Below, one piece after another: positions 53,716 through 63,287 of a DNA stretch of 64,000 nt (positions are counted from its first letter, which is position 1; each line of letters begins with the position of its first letter). The DNA comes from Cohnella algarum (lineage in GTDB: Bacteria > Bacillota > Bacilli > Paenibacillales > Paenibacillaceae): NCBI RefSeq assembly GCF_016937515.1, contig NZ_JAFHKM010000002.1:5327001-5391000 (forward strand), in the 5' to 3' direction. Position numbers and translations under genes: made by a program. The notes beneath the pieces were generated by a model. The model was not told the origin of the DNA, made no database searches, and saw only the letters and a program-made list of their open reading frames with translations.

Positions 53716-54265
53716 GGCCAAGTCGTCCCTTCATCTTCGATAGTTTCCGGCGGGCGTGGAACATGCGCGATTTTACCGTTCCTTCGGTAACGCCGAGCAT
53801 GTCCGCGATTTCCTTCAGCGACATTTGATGATGAGCGTATAAAATAAGGACTTCGCGATATTTGACGGGAAGCTCCAGCACGAGCTTCCATATTTCGCTG
53901 GAGGCCAGCTGTTCGAGCGCATCGTGCTCGGCGGATAACCGGACGCCGGCGGAATCGCCGATCCGGTCCGTGAGCGTCACCTTCCGCAGGAAAGCCGACC
54001 GCTTGAAATCGATCGCCGTATTGCGCGTAATGGTGAGCAGCCACGTCTTGACGGACGAATCGCTGCGGAAGGCGTGCAGGTTTTTGTATACTTTGATGAA
54101 AACTTCCTGCGTGATATCGTCCGCCATATCCCATTTTCGCGTAATGCTGAAGGCGTAGTTCCATACTTCCTTGCCGTAAGCGCTCATCAGCTCGTTCAAC
54201 AGCGCTTTGCGGTCCTCGGATTCGGTCATGTATTTTAAATAATCGAAATTCGCTTCGGAGTTCAA
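53699..54265 (-). CDS. ECF-type RNA polymerase sigma factor (SigX-like)
   Basis: The 188-residue ECF sigma has region 2 (KWDMADDITQEVFIKVYKNLHAF, SSVKTWLLTITRNTAIDFKRS) and region 4 (VLELPVKYREVLILYAHHQMSLKEIADMLGVTEGTVKSRMFHARRKL). It most resembles SigX/SigV-type factors of cell-envelope stress, but I leave the symbol blank. The frame opens at GTG 54274; TTG 54265 after AGAGGTGG is the better start. The overlapping downstream gene is the presumed anti-sigma. Confidence 0.88.
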   Translation of the reverse strand: MNSEANFDYLKYMTESEDRKALLNELMSAYGKEVWNYAFSITRKWDMADDITQEVFIKVYKNLHAFRSDSSVKTWLLTITRNTAIDFKRSAFLRKVTLTDRIGDSAGVRLSAEHDALEQLASSEIWKLVLELPVKYREVLILYAHHQMSLKEIADMLGVTEGTVKSRMFHARRKLSKMKGRLGHGSDR

Positions 54266-54284
54266 GCCTTCCACCTCTTTATTC

Positions 54285-54309
54285 GACGATCCGGCAAGCG
54301 CACAAGTTT
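54285..54309 (-). promoter_or_regulatory. Possible autoregulatory ECF promoter
   Basis: Minus strand AAAC (54306-54309), 17-nt spacer, CGTC (54285-54288). This resembles the AAC-N17-CGTC layout of SigX/SigW-type promoters. It lies close to the start codon, which would give a very short leader, so confidence is limited. Confidence 0.35.
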
Positions 54310-54512
54310 AAAGATTTCATAAAAAAGATCGCTGCCCGGCAAAAACGGCTTCGCCGCCCTGTGGGACAAGGAAAGTCCTTTTAAAAACGGGCCCGTTCGA
54401 ACCTTTTACTATGCTAACATATTTCAGGTCCGGTTTCTTCTTTATCATCGAAAAAGCAGAAAGGGACGCCCCTCCGGTCTCGATGACCTTTTGGGACGCC
54501 CCTTGCCAGGCG

Positions 54513-56008
54513 TCAGGCTGCCTGCTTCAACTGCTCTCTCAACTGCTCGCCGGAGAGCGTTTCCTCCCGAATCAGCACGGCCAGCAGCCGCTTGAACGTT
54601 TCAAGATGGCCGCGGAGCAGCTCGCGAGTCCGTTCGGTCAGCTCTCCGAGAATGACCGCGTTCTCCTGCGACCATTGCTCCGTCGTCACGGCTTGCGGGT
54701 GGACGATGCCGAGCCCCGACATGCCGGATTCGATCAATGTGCGGACGATGTTCGTCGCCTGCTCGAAATCGCCTTTCGAGCCCGTGCTCCGGCCTCCGTA
54801 ATTCAACTCTTCGGCAACGGCGCCGCCGAGCGCGATCATAATCTGATCCTCGAGCGTTTCTTTCGTGTACAAATAGCTGTCCTTCGCCGGATGATGGCGG
54901 ACGTAGCCGAGCGCGCCGCCCCTCGGCGTCAGCGACACCTGCGCCACGCTGCCGGGACGCACCGTTTCGGCCACGATGGCGTGACCGAGCTCGTGAATCG
55001 CCACGCGCTCGCGTTCCTCGCGCGTCGTTTCGCGGTCCATCCGCTCGCCCATCATCACCTTGTCGATCGCTTTGCCGAAATGAGCAGCTTCCAGCTTCTC
55101 GCTCTCTTCTCTCATCGCGTAGATCGCCGCCTCGTTCATGACGCTTTCCAGCTGCGCGCCGGAAAAGCCGAACGTCTCCTCGGCGATTTTGGCGAGCGAC
55201 ACTTCCCCGGCAATCGGCTTGTTGCGGGCGTGCAGCCGCAAAATGTGCTCGCGCCCTTTACGGTCCGGCATATCGACCTGAATATGCCGGTCGAACCGCC
55301 CCGGCCGGAGCAGCGCGGGATCGAGCAGCTCCTTGCGGTTGGTCGCAGCGATGAGCAGAACCCGCGGCTTTTCGTCGCCCTGAATGCCGTCCATCTCCGT
55401 CAGCAGCTGATTGAGCGTCTGGTCGTATTCCCGCTGCTGCCCGCCGTCGCGCTTGCCGCCGATGCCGTCGATCTCGTCGATGAAGATGATCGCGGATTCC
55501 CGCTTCCGTTTGGCCGCAAGCCGTCTCGCTTCCTGGAACAAGTCCCGGATGCGCCCCGCGCCGACCCCGACGTACATCTCGACGAATTCGCTGCCCGAAG
55601 CGGACATGAACGCCGAATGCGTGTGCTGCGCGGCCGCCTTGGCGAGCAGCGTTTTGCCCGTGCCGGGGGACCGGTCAGCAAAATGCCCTTCAGCGGGCGA
55701 ATGCCCAGCTTTTCGACCTGCTCGCTTCGCACGAGAAATTCGAGCGCTTCGACCAATTCTCGTTTGGCTTGCTCCTGCCCGCCGATATCGTCGAACGTCA
55801 GCGCCTCCGGCTCGCGCGCGGGCGTCTTGCGCGTCGCCGCCCCCATCGCCACGCCTCCGCGCCCTTTCGCGACCAGCATCAGCCCGCCGACGAGACAAAC
55901 GCCCATCAGCAGCGGCAGCGCGGGAATCCCCGCGTAGATCAAAAAGACGACAAGCACGGGCAAAAAGCCGAGCGCGATTTCTTTTCCGTAATTTCGCAAA
56001 TTACGCAT
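54513..56008 (-). pseudogene. FtsH-like membrane AAA protease with a one-base frameshift in Walker A
   Basis: If repaired it is a zinc protease of about 498 residues. Two N-terminal membrane helices (about 11-50) replace the large FtsH extracellular domain. Then come the AAA module (LTFDDIGGQEQAKREL; LLTGPP broken just before GTGKTLLAKAAAQ), Walker B AIIFIDEIDGIGG, the arginine finger region RPGRFDR, and HELGH as the zinc site. The frame breaks at a C5 run (55665-55669); a sixth C restores GPPGTGKT. It overlaps the preceding gene by 8 nt. It is a paralogue rather than the housekeeping FtsH. Confidence 0.88.
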
Positions 56009-56534
56009 TCGGCCACACCCCAAACTTGGCCGGCTGGCGAGGCAGGATGACGAATTTCGCGTCGTCTCCGCTGCGAAGCGTAATATAAACGTTGTTGTCG
56101 TCCATTTCGGTAGCCGTTTCGAGATTCGGATATCGTTCCGCCAACGACGCCATCGCGTCGCGAACGTCCGAATACTGCCCTTTATCCATCGCTTCGGCGA
56201 CGTCGAACAGCGCCTGGCTCCAAATATGCTCCAGATCGTCGTTCGTTCCGCCGTCCACGACGAATTGCAGCGTCTTCGACCCGATCGACGATGCGCCCTG
56301 CTCGGTCACCTTTTTGTACACCTCGGCCAAATTCGCGTCCGCGGCCAGGCCGACCTTGAGCGTAACGTCGTTTCCGCTCATGCTCGACTCGGCGGACTCC
56401 ACGCCCGGCACCGATTCCGCGATCCGGTCCAAAGGCTGCTCCACCCCGTAGTGCCGGTAACCGTACCAACCGCCAAACAACAAAACCGCGGACAACGCGG
56501 CCGTCGTGACCGTCGGTCCTATTTTCAATTTCAT
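56001..56534 (-). CDS. Membrane-anchored protein of unknown function, 177 residues
   Basis: It has one N-terminal transmembrane segment (about residues 8-25) and an extracytoplasmic or cytoplasmic domain with alternating hydrophobic pattern (DVTLKVGLAADANLAEVYKKV, NNVYITLRSGDDAKFVIL). AAGGAGG precedes the ATG. Its last codons overlap the start of the FtsH-like gene, so the two probably act together, for example as protease and adaptor. I do not recognise the family. Confidence 0.75.
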   Translation of the reverse strand: MKLKIGPTVTTAALSAVLLFGGWYGYRHYGVEQPLDRIAESVPGVESAESSMSGNDVTLKVGLAADANLAEVYKKVTEQGASSIGSKTLQFVVDGGTNDDLEHIWSQALFDVAEAMDKGQYSDVRDAMASLAERYPNLETATEMDDNNVYITLRSGDDAKFVILPRQPAKFGVWPNA

Positions 56535-56661
56535 GCCGCAATGTCCTCCTTGCTCTTATTTTTATGATCATCGGATATACCATTTGTACATCAATGAGTA
56601 TATCATATTTCGATAGATTCATCGTCAGCTAATCGTTGGCAGCGATCCCAGCCGAACGCGC

Positions 56662-56703
56662 AAAAAAAGCCTTCGGGCTCCTCGATAAGAGCCTGAAGGC
56701 TTT
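56662..56703 (-). terminator. Terminator after the tseB-like gene
   Basis: On the minus strand AAAGCCTTC-A-GGCTC pairs with GGAGCC-C-GAAGGCTTT and is followed by TTTTTTT. Confidence 0.92.
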
Positions 56704-56734
56704 GCGTGCGGCGCGTTTCTTCGTTCGGAACGTT

Positions 56735-57271
56735 TCAACCGGCCGTGCGGCCCGGCAGTTCGTACGTTTTCAGCTTGGCACCGTCCTCGAACGCGTAAAA
56801 ATCGATCGCCTGCCGTTCCGTCTCCGGATCGGCAACATAACGGATTTCCCAAGCCGGCCGATCCTGAAACCAGCCGGGAAGGATGCGGACGATTTTCGCG
56901 CCGGGACGCTCGGAAGCGAACCGCTGCTCGGCCTGGTCCTGCGACAAGCCGTTGGCCAGGGCATCGTTCGCCGCCCCCGACTCCCGCACCCATACGATCC
57001 GGGCGACGCCTTCCGCGTCCTTGCCGATGACGACCCAAACCGTTTCCTCCCAAACATGCTTGACGGCCGAATCGATCGAAGTCAGGCCCGCTTCCGTTTT
57101 GGCGAGTTCGATCGCTTCCGCCTCGTCCCTGCGGTAATCGGCATCGGCGTTGCGGACCGTCATCACGAGCAGAAGCAGGAGCAGGAGAACGAAGCTTACG
57201 GTCAGCACGATCCAGCGAAGCGGCGAGATCCGGGCCGATCTCCGGTAATGGTCGCTGCGGCTCACCGTCAC
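56735..57271 (-). CDS. YpmB/TseB-like cell wall elongation regulator (DUF5590)
   Basis: The 178-residue protein has one transmembrane helix (about residues 18-38, WIVLTVSFVLLLLLLLVM) and an external PepSY-like domain (EAIELAKTEAGLTSIDSAVKHVWEETVWVVIGKD, WFQDRPAWEIRYV). In B. subtilis YpmB (TseB) assists PBP2A in cell elongation. GTG 57271 overlaps the stop of the upstream deaminase gene (GTGA); the longer open frame to 57373 overlaps that gene without a ribosome binding site. The dinG neighbourhood also matches B. subtilis. Confidence 0.8.
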   Translation of the reverse strand: MTVSRSDHYRRSARISPLRWIVLTVSFVLLLLLLLVMTVRNADADYRRDEAEAIELAKTEAGLTSIDSAVKHVWEETVWVVIGKDAEGVARIVWVRESGAANDALANGLSQDQAEQRFASERPGAKIVRILPGWFQDRPAWEIRYVADPETERQAIDFYAFEDGAKLKTYELPGRTAG

Positions 57272-58572
57272 GCACGCAGCCTTTCGAAGCAGCGCTGCGC
57301 CTCGCGGCGAATCCGTTCGACGTCGAGCGTGAGCAGCTCCCGATTGCGCATCAGCTGGCGGCCGTCCACCCACATATGGGCGACGTCGGCGCCGGAAGCG
57401 GCGTAAACGAGATGGGAAACGTAATCGGTAGCCGGAACGAAGTGAGCCTTTTCGATGGATACGGCGATGAAATCCGCTTTAAGTCCCGGCTTCAGCATGC
57501 CCGTTACCCCTTCGAGCCCGATCGCCTTCGCGCCGTACGACGTGCCAAGGCGAAGCGCCTCCGCGGCGGGAACGACCGTCGGCACCTTCGAGACGCCTTT
57601 GTGAAGAAGCGCGGCCATCCGGATCTCTTCGAAAAGGTCGAGATTGTTGTTGCTTGCGGCCCCGTCGGTGCCGAGCGATACCGTCACCCCGGCCCGCAGC
57701 AGCTCCGGAACGCGGGCGACGCCGCTGGCCAGCTTCAAATTGCTTACCGGGTTGTGCGACACCGCCACGTTGCGATTAGCGAGCAGCGCGATTTCCTCGT
57801 CGGTCAGATGCACGGCGTGGGCGACGAGAGCAGGCCGCGAAAACAGGCCGAGACGGTCCAGATGCTCGACCGGACGAACGCCGTAGTCGCGGACGTTTTG
57901 CTCGACTTCCGCTTCGGTCTCGGACATGTGCGTATGTAGCGGAAGTCCGAGTTCGTGAGCGGCGGCGACGATCTTTTCAATGTAATCCGGCGGGCAGGTA
58001 TATGGCGCATGCGGAGACATCATCACCTGAATCCGGCCGTCCGCTTCTCCGTGCCAATCTTTGGCGAACCCGACGGCGTTGTCCAGCTTGGCCTGCTGAA
58101 CGTCGGGAGGGCACAGTCCGATCACGCCCCGCGTAAGACTAGCCCGCAGCCCGGAATCCCTGACGACTTCCGCCACCCGGTCCATGTGGTCGTACATGTC
58201 CACGAACGTCGTCGTGCCGCTCAAAATCATTTCCGCCGCGGCCAGCGAAGTGCCCCAGTAAACGTCGTCGCCCGTGAATTTCGCTTCCATCGGCCACATA
58301 TGATTTTGCAGCCAGTCCTGCAAATTCAGGTCGTCCGCGAGCCCTCGAAGCAGCGTCATCGCCGCGTGGCCGTGCGTGTTGATGAGACCGGGCATAAAAA
58401 GATGGCCGCGTCCGTCGATCGTCTCTTCCGCCGTCCGTTTTTCCTCCTCCGGCGCGGCTCCGTCGCCGATCGCCGCGATCGCGGTTCCTTCGACCGCCAT
58501 CCAGCCGTTCACGACCGGCCGCTGCGGATCCATCGTAATCAAAATGGCGTTCTCGATCAGCCAACGTTTCAT
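57268..58572 (-). CDS. mtaD: 5-methylthioadenosine/S-adenosylhomocysteine deaminase family amidohydrolase
   Basis: This zinc amidohydrolase of 434 residues deaminates the by-products of SAM use. Metal ligands are His67 and His69 (INTHGHAAM), His in LHTHMSETEAEVEQN, His in LVAHAVHLTDEEI, and Asp in SLGTDGAASNNNLDLFEE. It overlaps the rex stop (ATGA) and the tseB-like start (GTGA), making a tight three-gene operon. The family also includes other deaminases, so the substrate is inferred. Confidence 0.9.
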   Translation of the reverse strand: MKRWLIENAILITMDPQRPVVNGWMAVEGTAIAAIGDGAAPEEEKRTAEETIDGRGHLFMPGLINTHGHAAMTLLRGLADDLNLQDWLQNHMWPMEAKFTGDDVYWGTSLAAAEMILSGTTTFVDMYDHMDRVAEVVRDSGLRASLTRGVIGLCPPDVQQAKLDNAVGFAKDWHGEADGRIQVMMSPHAPYTCPPDYIEKIVAAAHELGLPLHTHMSETEAEVEQNVRDYGVRPVEHLDRLGLFSRPALVAHAVHLTDEEIALLANRNVAVSHNPVSNLKLASGVARVPELLRAGVTVSLGTDGAASNNNLDLFEEIRMAALLHKGVSKVPTVVPAAEALRLGTSYGAKAIGLEGVTGMLKPGLKADFIAVSIEKAHFVPATDYVSHLVYAASGADVAHMWVDGRQLMRNRELLTLDVERIRREAQRCFERLRA

Positions 58573-59231
58573 GGTTCACGATTCCCCTCATCGGTTTGAT
58601 TTTCTTCGTCGCGGTTCATGTAATATGCCAGGCTGAACAGATCCGCGGTAAAATCGGACTGATGCAGCCGCGTGTCGGGCGGCGTGCGAATGACGGTCGG
58701 GGCGAAATTGAGGATGCCCCGGATGCCGGCGGCGACGAACTGGTCGGCGACGTTTTGCGCCTCGGACGCCGGCACCGTAATGATGCCGATCGTAATATTT
58801 TTCTCCTTGACGGTTTCGTTTAATTTTTCCATCGGGAGAATCGTCAAATTGTTGATCGTCTTTCCGATTTGCGAAGGCTCGCGGTCGAAAACGGCGGTGA
58901 TTTTCATGTTTTCTTTCAAATACATATTGTAATTGCAAAGCGCCCGTCCGAGATTGCCCGTTCCGACAAGGGCGACGAAAAGCGGCCGGTCGAGCTTCAA
59001 AATGTGGCGGATTTTTTCGATCAAATATGGAACGTTATACCCGACTCCCTTGCGGCCGAAGTCGCCGAAATAAGCGAGGTCTTTGCGAATTTGGGCCGGA
59101 TTGAGGTCCAGCTTTTCGCCCAAATCCTGCGACGACACCGTCTGAACGTCGCTTCTGTGCAGTTCGTCCAAATAGCGCAAGTAGATCGGCAAGCGCCGGA
59201 CGACGACTTCGGAAATTTTATCCTGCTTCAT
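58569..59231 (-). CDS. rex: Redox-sensing transcriptional repressor Rex
   Basis: Rex senses the NADH/NAD+ ratio and represses fermentation and anaerobic respiration genes. 220 residues: winged helix (RLPIYLRYLDELHRSDVQTVSSQDLGE, IRKDLAYFGDFGRKGVGYNV) and Rossmann motif GTGNLG at 90-95, with the C-terminal dimer helix. It heads the rex-mtaD-tseB operon directly behind dinG. Confidence 0.96.
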   Translation of the reverse strand: MKQDKISEVVVRRLPIYLRYLDELHRSDVQTVSSQDLGEKLDLNPAQIRKDLAYFGDFGRKGVGYNVPYLIEKIRHILKLDRPLFVALVGTGNLGRALCNYNMYLKENMKITAVFDREPSQIGKTINNLTILPMEKLNETVKEKNITIGIITVPASEAQNVADQFVAAGIRGILNFAPTVIRTPPDTRLHQSDFTADLFSLAYYMNRDEENQTDEGNREP

Positions 59232-59267
59232 CCGATTCCCCCCTGTCTGCTTATGATAGAATGACCG

Positions 59268-62144
59268 CTATTCGTGCGCCTGCCCGAGCCAATCGCGGAT
59301 TCGCCCGACAAGCCCGGAGGCCGGCAAATGCTCCATTTTCGGCCCGGGCAGCGAATATAAAAAGTGCTTGCCGTAATTCGTTTCCAGCACGCGCGTATCG
59401 TACAGGATGACAATGCCTTTGTCGCTGGTCGTCCGGACGAGACGGCCGAACCCTTGCTTGAACCGGATGACCGCCTGGGGCAGCGACAGCTTCATGAACG
59501 GATTTTTCCGTTCGGCCGCCAGGCGCTCCGATTTGGCCTCGGCTACCGGATGGTTCGGCGGCTGGAAGGGGAGCCTTACGATCGCGAGGCACGTCAGCGC
59601 GTCTCCCGGGATGTCGACGCCCTCCCAGAAGCTGCTCGTGCCCAGCAGCACGGACGAGGGCTGCTCCCGGAACTGCCGGGTCAGGCCGCTGCGGCTGCTG
59701 CCGTCGATCCCTTGCCCGAGCACTTCGATGCCGGCGGGAGCCAGCAGATCCTTCAGCGGGCCGTGCACCGCTTTAAGCATCCGGTACGAAGTGAAAAGAA
59801 CGAGCATGCGGCCGCCCGTCGCGCGGGCGACGTCCGCCAGCGAACCGATCAGCGCCTCGGTGAACCGATCCTCCCCGTCGCGCCCCCGGATGTTCGGAAA
59901 ATCGCGGGGAATGAGCACGAGCGATTGCTCCCGGTAGTTGAACGGGGACGGAAGCTGGGCCGTCATCAGCTTTCCGGCTTTGTCCGCTTGCGTCAAGCCG
60001 AGCTGCTCGGTGACGTAATGAAACGATTTGTCGACGGTCAGCGTGGCGGAAGTCATCACGACGCTCGATTTGCGGTCGAAAATGTATTCCTTCAACTTTC
60101 CGCTGACGTCGGCCGGAACGCCGTACATCGAGACGGACCGGCTGCGGTATTGCGTTTGCCCTTCAAGCCAGTATACGAAATCCGGATCCGCAAGCGTGAC
60201 GAACGATTGCAGCTCCGCCTTCACGGCCGCCAAATCCTTGACCGCGCCGTTCAGGTCGGTGAGCAGGCTTTGGAGCGGAAGCTCGTCCGCCCGTTCCCGA
60301 ATGTCCGGGAGCATTTTTTCGAGCGGTTTGATCAAATCCGACAGCAGCTGAATGACATTGCGGCCGTCGGTCTGGGCCGCCTCCCACTCGTCGGGGAGCT
60401 GATCCGGCTTGATCCGGTACGACAAGCTTCCCGTCTCGTCGGAGGCCGAAAGCTTCGCCAGCATGGCAAACAGGCGATCCGTCCAGCGCTCCCAGCTTTC
60501 GCGAATGTCCTGAATTTTCGGAACGGCCTCTTCCAGTTTTTCCGTCCAGGCTTGGGCGTCTTTGTCCGGATCGGAAGCGAGCTGCCCGATCAGCTGCGGG
60601 AGCAATCCCGTCCGGGCGTCCTTCATGAGCCGGTATAACGGATTTTGCAGCGAGCCGTAAGCCGTTTTCTGGCCGAGATGGTGGCTCGCCACTTCCTCCA
60701 GATGATGGGCCTCGTCCACGATCAGCTGGCTGTACGCGGGGAGAAGCCGGTTTTCCGCGCGCAGGTCGGTAAACAGCATCGCGTGATTCGTAATGATCAA
60801 ATCCGCTTTGCCGGCCTCGTTGCGCGACCGGTGGTAAAAGCATTTGCGAAACCACGGGCAGCTTCGATTCAGGCAGGAATCCGCGTCGCTCGCGACTGCG
60901 GTCCACTCGTCTTTCGCGCGGCCGTTCAAATTCAGCTCCTCCGCCTCGCCGCGTTCGGTATCCGCCAGCCAGACCGTCATCTGAGCGCGGACGACCGCTT
61001 CTTCCTTGCTCATGGCGTATTCGGGAATTTGCAGCTGCTGTTCGAATTTGCGCAGGCATAAATAATTGCTTCGGCCCTTGAAGACGGCCGCCTTGAACGG
61101 CACCGGAAGCACCTGCTGCAAAAGCGGCAAATCCCGTTGGCGCAGCTGCTCCTGCAATTGGATCGTATGGGTGCTGACCATGATTTTTTTTGATTCTTTC
61201 AATCCATAATAGAGAGCAGGAATCAAATATCCGAGCGATTTTCCGGTGCCGGTTCCCGCCTCGACGAGCAGGTGGGCGTCTTTTTCCAAGGCGTCCAGCA
61301 CTTGCCCGAACATGATTTCCTGGCCGGTTCTGGGCTCGTAAGTCGGCAGCAGTTCGCGAAGCTTGCCCTGAATCGCTTCCAAAAATCCGGCAAAGCCCGC
61401 TTCCTCGGCAAGGCCGGTCGCCCGCTCCGCATTTTCGGACTCCGGTTCGGCTTTTCCCGTTTCGTCGTCGAGCCAATCCTTTACGCGAAGCGCGAATTGC
61501 CGGTAATATTCGTACTCTTGTTCGTCCGGGGCGAAAACGGCCTCCCTCGCGGCGGCGATTTCGGCCAGCAGCCAGCCGGTATCGCTTTGCTCGCGATCGA
61601 ACAGCGCGGCCACCCTTTGCAGCGTCAGAAGCGGAATCGACTTCAACCGTTCCAGGCAGCGCACGAACAAGTCCGCCGTAGCCGAAGCGTCGCTGTCCGC
61701 TTGATGGGGGCGATCGTGATTCAATTCCAGTTGAAGCGTCAACGCGGAAAGCCGGTACGAAGGCATCGTGGGGAAAGCGATTTTGGCCAGGTCGAGCGTG
61801 TCGAGCATTCTTCCGGAAAAAGGCAAATAGCCGCATCGATCGAGAGCGGCTTGCAAAAAAGCGGCGTCGAAGCCGACGTTGTGCGCGACCAATACCGCAT
61901 CCTCGAGCAGCGGCACGATTTGCGGCAGCGCCTCGTCGATTCCCGGAGCGTCGGCAACGAGCGCGTCGTCGATCCCGGTCAGCCGGCTGATCCATTCCGG
62001 AATCGGCTTTTCCGGCTTTACGAGGGAGGAAAAGGTCCGCAGGACCTTCCCCGCCTCGTCGATCACCACGATGCCGGCCTGGATGATTTCGTCTTTATCG
62101 GATGAAGTTCCCGTCGTTTCAAAATCGAGAACGGCAAAGTTCAT
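59268..62144 (-). CDS. dinG: DinG-family ATP-dependent helicase with N-terminal DEDDh exonuclease
   Basis: The 958-residue protein joins a 3'-5' exonuclease (residues 1 to about 165; Asp7 and Glu9 in LDFETTG, HNVGFDAAFL, HQADSDA) to an XPD-like superfamily 2 helicase: Walker A EAGTGTGKSLGYL, DEAHHLEEVASHH, and C-terminal VLLGTSSFWEGVDIPGDAL. A Cys group (DSCLNRSCPWFRKCFYH) may bind an Fe-S cluster. ATG 62144 with AAAGGAAG starts the exonuclease motif; the frame extends to 62387. Role in DNA repair or R-loop processing. Confidence 0.95.
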   Translation of the reverse strand: MNFAVLDFETTGTSSDKDEIIQAGIVVIDEAGKVLRTFSSLVKPEKPIPEWISRLTGIDDALVADAPGIDEALPQIVPLLEDAVLVAHNVGFDAAFLQAALDRCGYLPFSGRMLDTLDLAKIAFPTMPSYRLSALTLQLELNHDRPHQADSDASATADLFVRCLERLKSIPLLTLQRVAALFDREQSDTGWLLAEIAAAREAVFAPDEQEYEYYRQFALRVKDWLDDETGKAEPESENAERATGLAEEAGFAGFLEAIQGKLRELLPTYEPRTGQEIMFGQVLDALEKDAHLLVEAGTGTGKSLGYLIPALYYGLKESKKIMVSTHTIQLQEQLRQRDLPLLQQVLPVPFKAAVFKGRSNYLCLRKFEQQLQIPEYAMSKEEAVVRAQMTVWLADTERGEAEELNLNGRAKDEWTAVASDADSCLNRSCPWFRKCFYHRSRNEAGKADLIITNHAMLFTDLRAENRLLPAYSQLIVDEAHHLEEVASHHLGQKTAYGSLQNPLYRLMKDARTGLLPQLIGQLASDPDKDAQAWTEKLEEAVPKIQDIRESWERWTDRLFAMLAKLSASDETGSLSYRIKPDQLPDEWEAAQTDGRNVIQLLSDLIKPLEKMLPDIRERADELPLQSLLTDLNGAVKDLAAVKAELQSFVTLADPDFVYWLEGQTQYRSRSVSMYGVPADVSGKLKEYIFDRKSSVVMTSATLTVDKSFHYVTEQLGLTQADKAGKLMTAQLPSPFNYREQSLVLIPRDFPNIRGRDGEDRFTEALIGSLADVARATGGRMLVLFTSYRMLKAVHGPLKDLLAPAGIEVLGQGIDGSSRSGLTRQFREQPSSVLLGTSSFWEGVDIPGDALTCLAIVRLPFQPPNHPVAEAKSERLAAERKNPFMKLSLPQAVIRFKQGFGRLVRTTSDKGIVILYDTRVLETNYGKHFLYSLPGPKMEHLPASGLVGRIRDWLGQAHE

Positions 62145-62199
62145 GCCTGACTTCCTTTCGGTGGCTTTAAGCCGATTCGCAAAACAACTCGCCCGGTTT

Positions 62200-62835
62200 T
62201 CAAGCCTGAACGAGGGCGTGCAATTCCCCGCAGCCGAATTGAAGCTCCAGTTGACCCGAATGGCTTTGGCACGATTCCAGATTGCGGCGCGGCTCTTCGA
62301 ACGAAGGGTCCGACTCCACCGCTTTGGCAAAATAAAGCTGCGCCTGCTGCAAATTCGCATGGACGGCCTGAACGCAGCCGAGCGCATTATAGGCGACGGC
62401 CCTCAGCTTCGCATTGTCGGCAATGGCCGCCACGAGCTGAAAATGGCGCTGCGCTTCGTTGAACTGCTGCAAGTACATGCGGCACATCGCCAGCAGCACC
62501 CGCGCGCCGATCAGCTCGGGACGCAGGATCAGCGTTTCCTCGAAGCAGCTTGCGCCTTTGTCGTACATCTGCAGCTTGAAATAACCTTGCCCCATGACGA
62601 AGGGCTCGCAAATGTCCGCGTGGGCGGCCGAAGCCGCGGCCTGTTCCTTCAGTTCCCGGTAAACCGCCATTTTGTCCTCGAATTGCAGCCATGATTCAAT
62701 CATATCATCACTGAGCGACTTTAACACGTCCCATTGCTGATCCAGGCTTTTCTTTTCGGCGACGGAAGCTTGCGGATAACGGCGAATAAGTTCGTCAAGC
62801 GTTTCGTTCAAGGCTTCAAACCATTGTCGAATCAT
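62200..62835 (-). CDS. TPR-like helical repeat protein, unknown role
   Basis: The 211-residue protein has a helical N-terminus (MIRQWFEALNETLDELIRRYPQ) and TPR-like repeats (FVMGQGYFKLQMYDKGASCFEETLILRPELIGARVLLAMCRMY; AYNALGCVQAVHANLQQAQLYFAKAVESDPSFEE). ATG 62835 follows AGGAGGGG; the frame opens at 62898 inside the panD-gene spacer. It sits between panD and dinG, probably as a scaffold. Confidence 0.8.
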   Translation of the reverse strand: MIRQWFEALNETLDELIRRYPQASVAEKKSLDQQWDVLKSLSDDMIESWLQFEDKMAVYRELKEQAAASAAHADICEPFVMGQGYFKLQMYDKGASCFEETLILRPELIGARVLLAMCRMYLQQFNEAQRHFQLVAAIADNAKLRAVAYNALGCVQAVHANLQQAQLYFAKAVESDPSFEEPRRNLESCQSHSGQLELQFGCGELHALVQA

Positions 62836-62903
62836 TTTCGTCCCCTCCTGCCGCAATCGGGTTTCACCCTCATTCTGCGTTCCGGAGGGGGGTTTCATAC
62901 GCG

Positions 62904-63287
62904 TTACAGGACGGTCGAATGAGGTTCTTCCCCCATCATTCGGACCAGGCGATTGTTCTCGTCCACGAGGGCCACCTTCGGTTCGTGGCGCTTCGCCTCT
63001 TCGTCGGTCATGTAGCCGTAGGCGATGATGATGACCGTATCGCCGGGCTGGACGAGGCGGGCGGCGGCCCCGTTCAGGCAGACGACTCCCGAGCCGCGGG
63101 GACCGGATATCGCGTACGTTTCGAAGCGCGCTCCGTTATGGTTGTTGACGATCTGGACCTTCTCGTCCGGCAAAATGTCGACGGCATCCATCAAGTCCCG
63201 GTCGATCGTAATGCTGCCGACATAATTCAAGTTCGCTTCCGTAACGGTCGCGCGGTGGATTTTGGACTTCATCATTTGCCGCAGCAT
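62904..63287 (-). CDS. panD: Aspartate 1-decarboxylase proenzyme
   Basis: This pyruvoyl enzyme makes beta-alanine for pantothenate. The 127-residue length is typical. The self-cleavage site is Gly24-Ser25 ([10 protein letters not shown]), with [13 protein letters not shown] and VIIIAYGYM downstream. The ATG follows the panC stop directly (TGAATG), and AAGGAG lies within panC. Confidence 0.97.
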   Translation of the reverse strand: MLRQMMKSKIHRATVTEANLNYVGSITIDRDLMDAVDILPDEKVQIVNNHNGARFETYAISGPRGSGVVCLNGAAARLVQPGDTVIIIAYGYMTDEEAKRHEPKVALVDENNRLVRMMGEEPHSTVL

